DNA of 64,000 nucleotides, taken from positions 4,711,417 through 4,775,416 of the forward strand of contig NZ_SOAU01000001.1 in NCBI RefSeq assembly GCF_004364865.1. Reading direction: 5' to 3'. Every line of letters begins with the position of its first letter. The first letter of the stretch is position 1. The translations under genes and the position numbers were made by a program. This document shows, piece by piece, positions 1 to 7,597 of the stretch. This stretch comes from Ilumatobacter fluminis (GTDB lineage: Bacteria > Actinomycetota > Acidimicrobiia > Acidimicrobiales > Ilumatobacteraceae). The notes under the pieces are model-generated. The model was not told the DNA's origin. It was given only the letters and a program-made list of their open reading frames with translations, and searched no databases.

Positions 1-535
1 GGGACGTCGCAGCCAGCCCGAGTCGATCGCCGTCGAACCATCCGGGCACGGCAATGGGGCGTCGGCCGTCGGAGAACCCGGCGATGCACGGCACTCCGTC
101 GACCGGACGTGAGTCGGGGTCGACCGCTCGTTCGACGATGGTTTCCTCGATCGCGACGATGACGCGTTGATGGGGTGCCCAGGCGCTCGGGATCTCCGAC
201 ACGTTGCCGAGATAGCCGGCGACGTCGCGGGCGTAGCTCGTGAGGAGGTGGAGTGCGGCGGGTGCCGCGGCCAGTGAGGCGGCCGGCCGACGAGCGAACG
301 ACGCCGGGTCGGTGGGATCGAGCACGGTGACGTCGCCGGTGGCGGTCGTCCATCCGGGTCCGGCGGCGACGGTGATCGAGGCGACCGGGTCGCGGCGCAT
401 CATCGTGACCTTGGCGGCGTGTCGGGACGTCGCGAACCACCATCGCCCGGCCATGCGGACGGCCGCGACGGGAGTGGTGTGGGGTGGCGAGCCGTTCGAG
501 CCGAGCACGGTCACGGCACCGAAGCGCGTCGTCAT
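1..535 (-). CDS. split-barrel flavin-binding (PPOX-like) protein, 3' end cut by window edge
   Basis: The leftward reading frame starts at ATG 535 and stays open to base 1, so about 178 residues are visible and the C-terminus is missing. The N-terminal part resembles the pyridoxamine-5'-phosphate-oxidase-like split barrel: a strand ending in PVAAVRMAGRWWFAT, then HAAKVTMMRRDPVASITV, the usual 'K-x-x-x-L-x-x-DP' region. A second segment near the edge (RRPIAVPGWFDGDRL) looks like the start of another barrel. Its ATG overlaps the TGA of the SRPBCC gene by four bases (ATGA), so it is probably translationally coupled and last in the operon. Flavin or F420 binding is inferred from the family; substrate unknown. 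Confidence 0.72.
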   Translation of the reverse strand, partial: MTTRFGAVTVLGSNGSPPHTTPVAAVRMAGRWWFATSRHAAKVTMMRRDPVASITVAAGPGWTTATGDVTVLDPTDPASFARRPAASLAAAPAALHLLTSYARDVAGYLGNVSEIPSAWAPHQRVIVAIEETIVERAVDPDSRPVDGVPCIAGFSDGRRPIAVPGWFDGDRLGLAATS

Positions 536-1050
536 CCGACGACCTCGGCCCCGTCGACGCGATGCTCCACCCAGTCGGCGCCGTCGATCCCCAACCGTTC
601 GTAGAGTCGCTCGGCGAACGCGTCGCCGGTCCGGCGCATCGTGGTCGCCATGACCTTCTCGACGGCGCGTCGGCTGAACTTGGGCAGCGGGAGGTCGGCG
701 CACAGGGTGATGTCGATGTCGAGTCGTGTCGACGTGGGTGACAGTTCGGTCAGGTCGTACGTGCCGTGCGCACCGGCCAGTTCGTTGGTGCCGGCCGGTG
801 GCTCGTGCACGTACTCCATCCGGGCCGGGGCGTCGAGCACCATCCGTTCGGTGAACGACGGGGCGACGGTGACCCCGAGCGCCGAGATGCCCTTGAGCTG
901 CCAGGTCCACAGGTCGCCGGCCGGCTCGATCGTGTCGATCAGCGGCGTGAGTTCGGCGAGTGCCGCCGGGTCGGAGACGATCGCCCAGATGTCGTCGCGT
1001 GATGCGGGTACGACCGCGGTCGACACGTCTCGGCTCGTGAACGTCGTCAT
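532..1050 (-). CDS. SRPBCC-family (polyketide cyclase/START-like) protein
   Basis: A 172-residue protein starting at ATG 1050. It begins with the typical SRPBCC opening (TAVVPASRDDIWAIVSDPAALAELTP) and has the alternating strands and long C-terminal helix (KFSRRAVEKVMATTMRRTGDAFAERL) of the helix-grip fold, which forms a hydrophobic ligand pocket. No catalytic residues can be assigned. It overlaps its upstream neighbour (ATGA at 1047-1050) and its downstream neighbour (ATGA at 532-535), placing it inside a tightly coupled operon with an SDR-type enzyme and a flavoprotein. Lipid or ketide binding is a family-level guess. Confidence 0.85.
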   Translation of the reverse strand: MTTFTSRDVSTAVVPASRDDIWAIVSDPAALAELTPLIDTIEPAGDLWTWQLKGISALGVTVAPSFTERMVLDAPARMEYVHEPPAGTNELAGAHGTYDLTELSPTSTRLDIDITLCADLPLPKFSRRAVEKVMATTMRRTGDAFAERLYERLGIDGADWVEHRVDGAEVVG

Positions 1051-1265
1051 GCCGCAACCTCGCGCCGATCGGGCCCGACGTGAGATCGGGGTCGCTTCCC
1101 ACGCCGCGCCGTCTTGGCGGCAGCAGCGAACGATCCGAGCACGAGGATGCCGAGGACCCGGTTCCACGGGTTGGGCGTGCTGCCCCCGGCCAGGTCGGCG
1201 GTGTCGTCCGAGGGGGTGCTCCGGCTCCCGGCGTCAGGCGTCATGCTCATTCCGGTTCCCCACAA
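1047..1265 (-). CDS. small single-pass membrane protein, hypothetical
   Basis: A 72-residue frame filling the space between the SDR/DUF2867 gene and the SRPBCC gene. It has one hydrophobic segment (VLGILVLGSFAAAA, about residues 38-51) and a basic C-terminal tail (ARRGKRPRSHVG). Met6 or Met8 could be the true start. Its stop overlaps the next ATG (ATGA), as at the other junctions of this operon, which is the main argument that it is real. No family recognised. Confidence 0.5.
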   Translation of the reverse strand: MWGTGMSMTPDAGSRSTPSDDTADLAGGSTPNPWNRVLGILVLGSFAAAAKTARRGKRPRSHVGPDRREVAA

Positions 1266-1281
1266 CGCAGGGAGCGAAACG

Positions 1282-2802
1282 TCAACCGGCGAGTGCCGTG
1301 TCGGGTTCGTGTCGCCCCTCGGCGGCGAGTGCTTCGACGCGCTCGGCCTCGCGACCGATCCGGCGCAGCATCACCGGGAACAGCACGGCGTGCACCGGCC
1401 ACAGCGGCCACCAGTAGAGACGACCGAACAAGCCGCGCGGCACGTATCGCGCCTTCTGTTCGATGCAGGTGCAGCCACCGGGCCGCTCGTGCATCGTCCA
1501 TTCGAGCCAGGCCTCGCCAGGCACCTTCATCTCGGCTCGGAGCCGGAACAGCTCGGGCTCCATGGCATCGACGCGCCAGAAGTCGAGCGCTTCGCCGACG
1601 GTGATGTCGTCGGGGTGTCGACGGCCGCGGCGCAGCCCGACGCCGCCGACGATCTTGTCGAGTGCGCCTCGGATCGCCCAGAGGAACGCAAAGCCGTACC
1701 AGCCCCGGTCGCCACCGACGCCCTGCACAGTGCGCAGTGCGGTGGCGGGCGATGCCTGCACCTCGGTGTGGGTCACGTACTCGTACACCGTGCCGCCCGC
1801 CCAGTCGGGGTCCCACGGTCGGGGCCGGCCCGCTCGTTCCTCGGCGGTGACGCCCGACCAGCGGGTCGGGATCTCGAGGTCCTGGATCGCCGAGATGGCC
1901 GTCTCGATCGCGGCGCGTGCCGTGAGAGGGATGTGCGTGCTCACCGTGAACGCGCTGTCATCGGTGACGACGACGTCGTTGCGCAGGCTGTCGATCAGCG
2001 ACTTCGCGAGCTGGCGGGGGAGTGGGCTGACGAGGTTGACCCAGTGGGTCGACAGGCGTGGCGTCACGAACGGCACCGGGATGATCCTGCGACGGGGGAG
2101 TCCGGCAACCTTGGCGTACAGGTCGATCAGCTCGCGGTAGGTGAGCTGGTCGGGGCCGCCGATCTCGACGATGTCGTGGGGCTCGTCGCCCGGACCACGC
2201 TCGATCGCCTTGCGGAGATAGCGCAGCGCATCGCCGATCGCGATCGGCTGCACCACGGTCGTGGTGACCCAGGTCGGCGCGATCATGGCCGGCAGCACCT
2301 CGGTCAGACTGCGCAGCATCTCGAACGACGCCGAACCGGCACCGAGGATGATGGCGGCACGAAGCTCGGTGACGGCGACATCGCCTCGGGCGAGTTCGAC
2401 ACCGACCTCGTGGCGTGAACGGAGGTGCGGCGAGAGATCTTCTCGGTCGTCGCCGAGCCCGCTCATGTACACGATGTGATCGACACCAGCCGCCTCGGCG
2501 GCTTCACGAACGTTCGACGCAGAGCGCAACTCGGTGCGCTCGAAGTCGTCCTCGTCGAGCGAGTGGACGAGGTAGACGACGGTGTCGACACCATCGAACG
2601 CGTCTCCGAGCGAGTCGGGATCGGTGAGGTCGCCTTGCACGGGCTCGACGTCGTCGGTCCACGGCAAGCCGGTCGGCGGGGTGCGCACCAGACAGCGAAC
2701 GGTGTGATCGTGTGCGAGGAGTTCGGGGACGAGGCGGCCGCCGACGTAACCCGTGGCACCGAGCACCAGCACGACGGGCGCGCGATCAGGGGGGGTCGTC
2801 AT
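1282..2802 (-). CDS. NAD(P)-binding SDR-type protein with C-terminal DUF2867 domain
   Basis: A 506-residue two-domain protein. The N-terminal half is an atypical extended SDR/NmrA-type Rossmann fold: glycine motif GATGYVGG near residue 15, then the acidic-loop region and LVHSLDEDDF. The C-terminal ~170 residues carry tryptophan- and arginine-rich blocks (DRGWYGFAFLWAIRG, RLRAEMKVPGEAWLEW) typical of DUF2867. The start is ATG 2802, which overlaps the stop of the MFS gene (ATGA). A longer upstream reading of this frame would run back through the MFS gene in another frame and is rejected. Such fusions are often annotated as epimerases, but the substrate is unknown. Confidence 0.9.
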   Translation of the reverse strand: MTTPPDRAPVVLVLGATGYVGGRLVPELLAHDHTVRCLVRTPPTGLPWTDDVEPVQGDLTDPDSLGDAFDGVDTVVYLVHSLDEDDFERTELRSASNVREAAEAAGVDHIVYMSGLGDDREDLSPHLRSRHEVGVELARGDVAVTELRAAIILGAGSASFEMLRSLTEVLPAMIAPTWVTTTVVQPIAIGDALRYLRKAIERGPGDEPHDIVEIGGPDQLTYRELIDLYAKVAGLPRRRIIPVPFVTPRLSTHWVNLVSPLPRQLAKSLIDSLRNDVVVTDDSAFTVSTHIPLTARAAIETAISAIQDLEIPTRWSGVTAEERAGRPRPWDPDWAGGTVYEYVTHTEVQASPATALRTVQGVGGDRGWYGFAFLWAIRGALDKIVGGVGLRRGRRHPDDITVGEALDFWRVDAMEPELFRLRAEMKVPGEAWLEWTMHERPGGCTCIEQKARYVPRGLFGRLYWWPLWPVHAVLFPVMLRRIGREAERVEALAAEGRHEPDTALAG

Positions 2803-4055
2803 GACCCGGGTGTTCCCTCGTTGCCGGCGCCCGAAACGGCGACGGCGGCCGGCTTCGTCGACGTCGGCGCGACCGGCCGAAGGGCTGCCCAGACACAGAC
2901 GCAGCCGGCGGCGACCATGGCGATGGCGAGGGTCGTCGGGGTGCCCCACCGGTCGGCGGTGATGCCGGCGACGGTGATGGCGACGACATGGGTGATGTTC
3001 TGCGTGCCGGCGGCGACGGTCATCGCCGCGGAGCGTCCCGCCTGGGGTAGTCGTTCGCCGACCACCTGGTTGGTCGGCACGGCGATCGCGTCGACCATGC
3101 CGGAGACCGCGTAGGCAGCGAAGGCGGCGACCGGCCACGAGGCAACGGTGAACAGGGCGCCCGACGCGGCGGCCACGACCAAGCCGCGCCACGCCGTCGC
3201 TCGAAGCAGCTCCTCGTGCGTGCCGTCCGACGGTGCGAACACGACGGCGATCAGTGACCCGATCGCGATGATCGCAGCGAGGGCGCCGATCCAGGTCTCG
3301 GAGATCTCGACGTCGGCGGCGAACGGGACGACGAGCGTCTCGGGCAGGACGGAGAACATGTTGGTGCCGGCGAACAGCAGCAGAGCACGACCGCACACGG
3401 GGTCGGTTCGCCAGATCGCCAGGCCGGAACGCACGCCCGCCCAGCCCACCGGGCTGGTCGAGTTCGGTTGCGCCGCAGCCGTTCGCCTCAATGAGGCGAC
3501 GAACACGGCGGACACGAGGAAGGTGACGGCGTTGAGGGCGAGTGCCGGACGTGCTCCGACCGTTGCGACGAGCACGCCACCGGCGGCGTATCCGGCGAGC
3601 ACCTCGACCTGGGTCAACACGCCGAACAGCGCCAGTGCCTTGGGGTACGTCTCGTCGTCGCACACGTCGACGAGTGCGGCGGCGCGTGCGCCGGCGAACG
3701 GTGGCACGCACAGACCGGCGGCGAACGCGGCGGCGAGCAGGATCGGTACCGACGTCGTGAACGCCATCAGGAAGAAGAGGACGGCCCGCGCGAGATCGGA
3801 GACGATCATGACCGTCGTCCGGCCGTACCGGTCGGCGAGGGTCGCCAGCATCTGACCCGGCCCGATCCATGGCAGGAGGGCAACGACGGTGACGGCGGCC
3901 GCCCACGCGGCCGATTGCGATCGGTCGTAGACGACGACGGTGAGTGCCAGCCGTCCGGCCCAATCGCCGAGGCCCGACACCAGATGCGCGCCAGCGAGCG
4001 AGCGAGGCGCCGGCTGACGCAGCGGTTCGACGAGGCGATGGATGCGTTGGTTCAT
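2799..4055 (-). CDS. MFS transporter
   Basis: About 418 residues with roughly 10-12 hydrophobic segments and the MFS loop motif LADRYGRTTVM between the second and third helices. The segment LAGYAAGGVLVATVGARPALALNAVTFLVSA is typical of drug-efflux-like MFS carriers, split here by helices. Start options are ATG 4055 or GTG 4067 four codons upstream; neither has a clear ribosome-binding site. It is first in a five-gene leftward run with four-base overlaps. Transported compound unknown; export of a product of the SDR/SRPBCC/flavoprotein set is possible. Confidence 0.88.
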   Translation of the reverse strand: MNQRIHRLVEPLRQPAPRSLAGAHLVSGLGDWAGRLALTVVVYDRSQSAAWAAAVTVVALLPWIGPGQMLATLADRYGRTTVMIVSDLARAVLFFLMAFTTSVPILLAAAFAAGLCVPPFAGARAAALVDVCDDETYPKALALFGVLTQVEVLAGYAAGGVLVATVGARPALALNAVTFLVSAVFVASLRRTAAAQPNSTSPVGWAGVRSGLAIWRTDPVCGRALLLFAGTNMFSVLPETLVVPFAADVEISETWIGALAAIIAIGSLIAVVFAPSDGTHEELLRATAWRGLVVAAASGALFTVASWPVAAFAAYAVSGMVDAIAVPTNQVVGERLPQAGRSAAMTVAAGTQNITHVVAITVAGITADRWGTPTTLAIAMVAAGCVCVWAALRPVAPTSTKPAAVAVSGAGNEGTPGS

Positions 4056-4258
4056 GCGTTGGTTCACGGAACGAGCACGAGGATCACGAATTGTCACGCA
4101 GTGTGAATCCCGCCCCACTCAACGCGCACCGGCACTGTAGCGCGCCCGGCAGGGGGGTGTTGGCGGGTGCGAAGTGACCTCCCTGCTGCCCCGACACGGC
4201 GCCTCGGCGAGTGCATCGGGCCGTGTCGCCCGACCGGGTGAACCGTGGCGACGACAGC

Positions 4259-4280
4259 CCCGAACGAGTCCCGAACGAGT
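4259..4280 (+). repeat. tandem 11-bp direct repeat abutting csbD -35 element
   Basis: CCCGAACGAGT occurs twice head to tail (4259-4269 and 4270-4280). The second copy ends inside the GTTT -35 element. It could be an activator site or chance. Confidence 0.5.
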
Positions 4281-4303
4281 TTCGTTCGAGCCTCGGCGGG
4301 TAC
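4279..4303 (+). promoter_or_regulatory. SigB/SigF-type promoter of csbD-like gene
   Basis: GTTT at 4279-4282, a 15-base spacer, then GGGTAC at 4298-4303, about 37 bases before the CsbD start codon. It matches the GTTT-N14-17-GGGTA class known for SigB and SigF. CsbD is SigB-controlled in Bacillus, which supports the assignment. Confidence 0.8.
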
Positions 4304-4340
4304 CAAACGGCATCCGTCCACCACGAAAGGAACGACGCTG

Positions 4341-4511
4341 ATGAGTGGAGAATTCGACCAGGCGAAGGGCCGTGCCAAGCAGGCCGTCGGTGACCTCACC
4401 GACGACAAGGAACTGCAGGCCGAGGGTCAGGCCGACGAGACGAGCGGCAAGATCAAGGACAAGTTCGACGATGCCGTCGACGCCGTCCGCGACAAGCTCG
4501 ATCGCGACTGA
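4341..4511 (+). CDS. CsbD-family stress protein
   Basis: A 56-residue, highly charged protein with the family pattern MSGEFDQAKGRAKQAVGDLT followed by DKELQAEGQADETSGKIKDK, split by a short turn. CsbD proteins are small four-helix stress proteins of unclear biochemical role; csbD is a general-stress gene in Bacillus. The ATG at 4341 follows GAAAGGA with normal spacing; longer upstream starts would run through the promoter. A SigB/SigF-type promoter lies just upstream and strong hairpins follow the gene. Confidence 0.93.
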   Translation: MSGEFDQAKGRAKQAVGDLTDDKELQAEGQADETSGKIKDKFDDAVDAVRDKLDRD

Positions 4512-4534
4512 CGTCCACGACTGCTGACCTCGTT

Positions 4535-4591
4535 CGCGTCGCGGTCCGACGCGACGAACGCGGGAGTGCCGGGCTCTTCGGGGCCCGGCAC
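4535..4591. terminator. two hairpins between convergent csbD and oxidoreductase genes
   Basis: First hairpin: CGCGTCG/CGACGCG, 4535-4553, 5-base loop. Second: GTGCCGGGC/GCCCGGCAC, 4566-4591, closing on a C(TTCG)G tetraloop if the inner T-G and C-G pairs form. There is no T-run, as is common in high-GC genomes. They could end transcription from both sides. Confidence 0.6.
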
Positions 4592-4650
4592 GTTCGCGTC
4601 CGAACCCGGGCGCCGACGTCGACGACCGGGCTTCGAAGGGCCGGAGCGGG

Positions 4651-6699
4651 TCAGAGCGCTTCGACCTGGACCAGCGTGTCGCTGTACGCCACGCCACCGC
4701 CCCAGTCGGTCAGCGTGTCGTTCGTCAAGCTGTTCGCGACCTTGCCATCGGGGTGCTGATGGCGCCACCAACCCCACGGGATCGAGGCGAGACCCGGGCG
4801 AAGTCGTCCGGTGATCTTCACCGGCAGTTCGAGTGACGCACGGTCGTTGAACACGCGTGCCGCGTCGCCGTCGGCCAGCCCTCGCGCCGCAGCGTCGGCA
4901 GCGTCGAGCTCGACGAACGGCGCGCCCTCCGCCGGTCCGTGCTTGGGGAGGTGGGAGTAGCCCGAGTTCAGGAATCGGGTGTGGTGTTTCGGGGTCATCA
5001 ACTGCAGCGGGAAGCGTTGCGCCGCCTCGCCCTGCGGCCCCTCCGTCGGCGGGACGAACGTCGGCACCCGTGGTTGGCCCATCTCGACGAGCCGGTCGGA
5101 CGCGAACTCGACCCTGCCGGACTCGGTGGGGAATCCGCCCTCCGCCCACGGCCGACCGTCGTCGGGGAAGGGCACTCGCATCCAGCCGTCGCGCCGGAGC
5201 GCGTCGAGGTCGACCGACGGGAGCGACTGTGTGAGCAGGGTGATGTCGTCCTCGAACAGCGACGGTTCGTCGAGACCCATCGCACCCGCGATCCGGCGGA
5301 AGCACTCGGTGTTGCTGACTGCCTCACCGAGCGGCTCGATCGCCGGCTCGTTCCATCCCATCCAGAGATGACCCCATGCCAGCGTCACGTCGAGCGACTC
5401 GATCTGGGTCGTCGCGGGCAGCACGATGTCGGCGTAGCGCGCCGTGTCGGTGACGAACTGCTCGTGCACGACGGTGAACAGGTCGTCGCGCTCCATCCCG
5501 GCGCGTACCGACTCGGCGTTGGGCACGATCACGAGCGGGTTCGAGTTCCACACGATCATCGCCCGCACCGGGTCGTCGGTGTCGAGTAAGGCTTCGCCCA
5601 GGCGACTCATGTTGACCGTGCGCGGCTCGCGGCCGGCGAGCAGATCGGGGCGGTGGAGCGCGGCTTCGTCGACGAGATCGTCCTGGAAGCAACCGACGCT
5701 CCGCATCAGCCCGCCGCCACGCTCGCGCCACGATCCGATCAGCGCCGGCAGACACGCGATCGTGCGGTAGAACATCGCACCGTTCTCGTGGTGCTCGGCA
5801 CCGATCAACGAGCGAATCGCGGCGGGTCGGACGGTTGCGTAGTCGCGAGCGAGTTGCTCGATGACGGCGGCGTCGACGCCGCACTGGCCGGCCGCCCACG
5901 CGGGCGTCGCATCGGCGACGGCCAGCGCAAGCTCGTCGAAACCGGTCGTGTGGGCGTCGACCCACTCGCGGTCGACGAGGTCGTCGCGGATGATGACGTG
6001 CATCATCGCCAACATCATGGCGATGTCGGTGCCCGGCAGCGGCTGGATGAAACGATCGGCTGCCTCTGCGGTCAGCGTCCGGATCGGGTCGACGACGACG
6101 AGTTCGGCGCCCGCCGCGCGAGCTCGCTCGATCACGGGCCACAGGTGTCGGTTGGTCAGCCGGGTGTTGGTCGCCCACAGGATGATCAGTTTCGAGTGCT
6201 CGAGGTCGAGCGCGTCGGCACCGTGGCCGGTCCCGTTCGTCATCGACATGCCGGCCCCGACGGTCGGTCCGCAGATGTTGCGCTCGAGACGGCAGGCGCC
6301 GAGCTGGTTGAAGAACCGTTCGGAGATGCCCTGTGTGGCGAGCAGGCTCTGGTTGCCGGCGTCGCTGAACGGGAGCACGGCGTCACCGCCGTGCTCGGCG
6401 ACCACGCGACCCAGCCGGTCGGCGATGTCGGCGAGCGCCTCGTCCCACGAGATCTGCTCGAACTCACCGCTGCCCTTGGGGCCGGTGCGCCGGAGCGGGT
6501 GGAGCACGCGATCGGGGGAGTAGACGCGGTCGAGGAAGCGGTTGACCTTCGGGCAGAGCTCGCCGTACGAGTACGGGTGATCGGGGTTGCCGCGCATCTT
6601 CACGGCGACCGGTGTCGGCTCGGTGTCGTCGACCGTGACCGTCCAGCCGCACGAGTCGGGACAGTCGTGATGGCAGGTGCCGTTCACCGTGAGGGTCAT
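4651..6699 (-). CDS. molybdopterin-dependent oxidoreductase
   Basis: A 682-residue cytoplasmic-type catalytic subunit of the DMSO-reductase superfamily. The N-terminus carries a 4Fe-4S motif with Cys9, Cys13, Cys17 and Cys49. Then come the Mo-bis-MGD body (GNQSLLATQG, ERNICGPTVGAG, where the Cys could be the metal ligand) and the MGD-binding C-terminal barrel starting LQLMTPKHHTRFLNSGYSHL. No Tat signal is visible at the N-terminus. The ATG at 6699 is chosen because a TACGCT hexamer lies seven bases upstream and the extra N-terminal residues of a longer reading are just translated tandem repeats. No electron-transfer partner subunit is adjacent. Substrate unknown. Confidence 0.92.
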   Translation of the reverse strand: MTLTVNGTCHHDCPDSCGWTVTVDDTEPTPVAVKMRGNPDHPYSYGELCPKVNRFLDRVYSPDRVLHPLRRTGPKGSGEFEQISWDEALADIADRLGRVVAEHGGDAVLPFSDAGNQSLLATQGISERFFNQLGACRLERNICGPTVGAGMSMTNGTGHGADALDLEHSKLIILWATNTRLTNRHLWPVIERARAAGAELVVVDPIRTLTAEAADRFIQPLPGTDIAMMLAMMHVIIRDDLVDREWVDAHTTGFDELALAVADATPAWAAGQCGVDAAVIEQLARDYATVRPAAIRSLIGAEHHENGAMFYRTIACLPALIGSWRERGGGLMRSVGCFQDDLVDEAALHRPDLLAGREPRTVNMSRLGEALLDTDDPVRAMIVWNSNPLVIVPNAESVRAGMERDDLFTVVHEQFVTDTARYADIVLPATTQIESLDVTLAWGHLWMGWNEPAIEPLGEAVSNTECFRRIAGAMGLDEPSLFEDDITLLTQSLPSVDLDALRRDGWMRVPFPDDGRPWAEGGFPTESGRVEFASDRLVEMGQPRVPTFVPPTEGPQGEAAQRFPLQLMTPKHHTRFLNSGYSHLPKHGPAEGAPFVELDAADAAARGLADGDAARVFNDRASLELPVKITGRLRPGLASIPWGWWRHQHPDGKVANSLTNDTLTDWGGGVAYSDTLVQVEAL

Positions 6700-6706
6700 G
6701 CGGTCA

Positions 6707-6712
6707 AGCGTA
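6707..6712 (-). promoter_or_regulatory. -10 element, leaderless start of oxidoreductase
   Basis: TACGCT on the minus strand, seven bases before ATG 6699, with no Shine-Dalgarno sequence between them. Confidence 0.55.
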
Positions 6713-6757
6713 CGTGGCGGCCGCCGGACGATCGGCTTCGGTTGCCGTCCGAGGATT

Positions 6758-6805
6758 GTCGACCGGCCCGCTGGGTTCGTCGACCGGCCCGCTGGGTTTG
6801 TCGAC
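6758..6805 (+). repeat. 2.3 copies of a 21-bp tandem repeat in a divergent promoter region
   Basis: Units at 6758-6778 and 6779-6799 differ only in the last base (TTC versus TTT), and a third begins GTCGAC at 6800. The altered base in the second unit creates the GTTT of the downstream stress promoter. Confidence 0.8.
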
Positions 6806-6821
6806 ACGGTCACCCGGGTAC
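6796..6821 (+). promoter_or_regulatory. SigB/SigF-type promoter of the 6.8-8.9 kb operon
   Basis: GTTT at 6796-6799, 16-base spacer, GGGTAC at 6816-6821. The start codon at 6831 is only nine bases further on, so the mRNA would be nearly leaderless. Confidence 0.75.
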
Positions 6822-6830
6822 GCGATCACC

Positions 6831-7190
6831 ATGTTCACGACATTGGCGGCGTTCTCACGCACTGCTCGCAAGCTCATCTTCCCGCTGGGCCGCACCGCGA
6901 TCGCGCTGCTGGTCTGGCTCAACCGTCACACACTCATGCTGTGGTTCCGCTCGGTGCGAGACGAGATTCAGCAGAACGGTTTCGACCCCGAGCGGCTCCG
7001 GTATCTCGCCCAAGGGTTGTGGGCGATCGCCAACGATCGACGCACCGCGAACGCCGAGGCGTTGAAGACCCTGTGGGTCCGAGCCGACCGGTACGAGTTC
7101 GCCGCCCACGACGACTGGGCGGGTCGCGACGCCGTCGAGGAACTGCTCGGCCCGATCGGCCCGCACGAGACCACCGTCACCGCTGCCTGA
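6831..7190 (+). CDS. small membrane-associated protein, hypothetical
   Basis: A 119-residue protein with one hydrophobic stretch (FPLGRTAIALLVWLNRH, about residues 17-33) preceded by basic residues, then a soluble helical domain (RVRADRYEFAAHDDWAGRDAV region). No known family recognised. The ATG 6831 start excludes the repeat-encoded residues of a longer reading and fits the stress promoter just upstream. It is first in a three-gene operon with a zinc-ribbon protein and a flavin disulfide reductase. Confidence 0.7.
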   Translation: MFTTLAAFSRTARKLIFPLGRTAIALLVWLNRHTLMLWFRSVRDEIQQNGFDPERLRYLAQGLWAIANDRRTANAEALKTLWVRADRYEFAAHDDWAGRDAVEELLGPIGPHETTVTAA

Positions 7191-7222
7191 GTCGGCAGCG
7201 GCCCAATCTCCAGGAGGACACG

Positions 7223-7597
7223 ATGTCCGATCCCGACCGAACCATCGTCGACGACACGCCGAGCGCCCCCACCGGTGCCGGTGTTCCGTCCGACAACACC
7301 ACCCTGACCGCCGTGCTCGACGAGCTGGAGGCCGACGGCTTCACCAGCTCGTTCGTCGTCCGCCCCGACGCGAACCTGATGTGCACGACCTGCCGTGAGG
7401 TCACCCCTGCGTCCCGCATCGAGCCGTCGCAGACCCGCCGCCTCGAAGGCGCGTCCGACCCCGCCGACGAACTCTGGGTCGTCGCCGCAGCGTGCCCGAA
7501 CTGTGGCGCGCACGGCTCGGTCGTCCTGGGCTTCGGACCCGAGGCGTCGGCTGACGACGCCCTGGTCGTGGCGGCGCTCGACGTCGAACCCGACTGA
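7223..7597 (+). CDS. zinc-ribbon-like protein, hypothetical
   Basis: A 124-residue protein with two CxxC pairs (MCTTCREV near residue 53 and ACPNCGAHG near residue 94) that could bind one zinc ion. The flanks are acidic and probably flexible. A near-perfect ribosome-binding site (AGGAGG, 7212-7217) decides the start at ATG 7223. Its TGA overlaps the reductase ATG by one base (TGATG). Placement between a membrane protein and a redox enzyme under a stress promoter suggests a thiol- or metal-stress role, but nothing in the sequence proves it. Confidence 0.85.
   Translation: MSDPDRTIVDDTPSAPTGAGVPSDNTTLTAVLDELEADGFTSSFVVRPDANLMCTTCREVTPASRIEPSQTRRLEGASDPADELWVVAAACPNCGAHGSVVLGFGPEASADDALVVAALDVEPD

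Noticed and set aside
1282..3963. An 893-codon leftward frame covering the MFS and SDR genes
   Set aside because: Only the part from ATG 2802 encodes a recognisable SDR/DUF2867 protein. The upstream part is an arginine-rich off-frame reading of the MFS gene.
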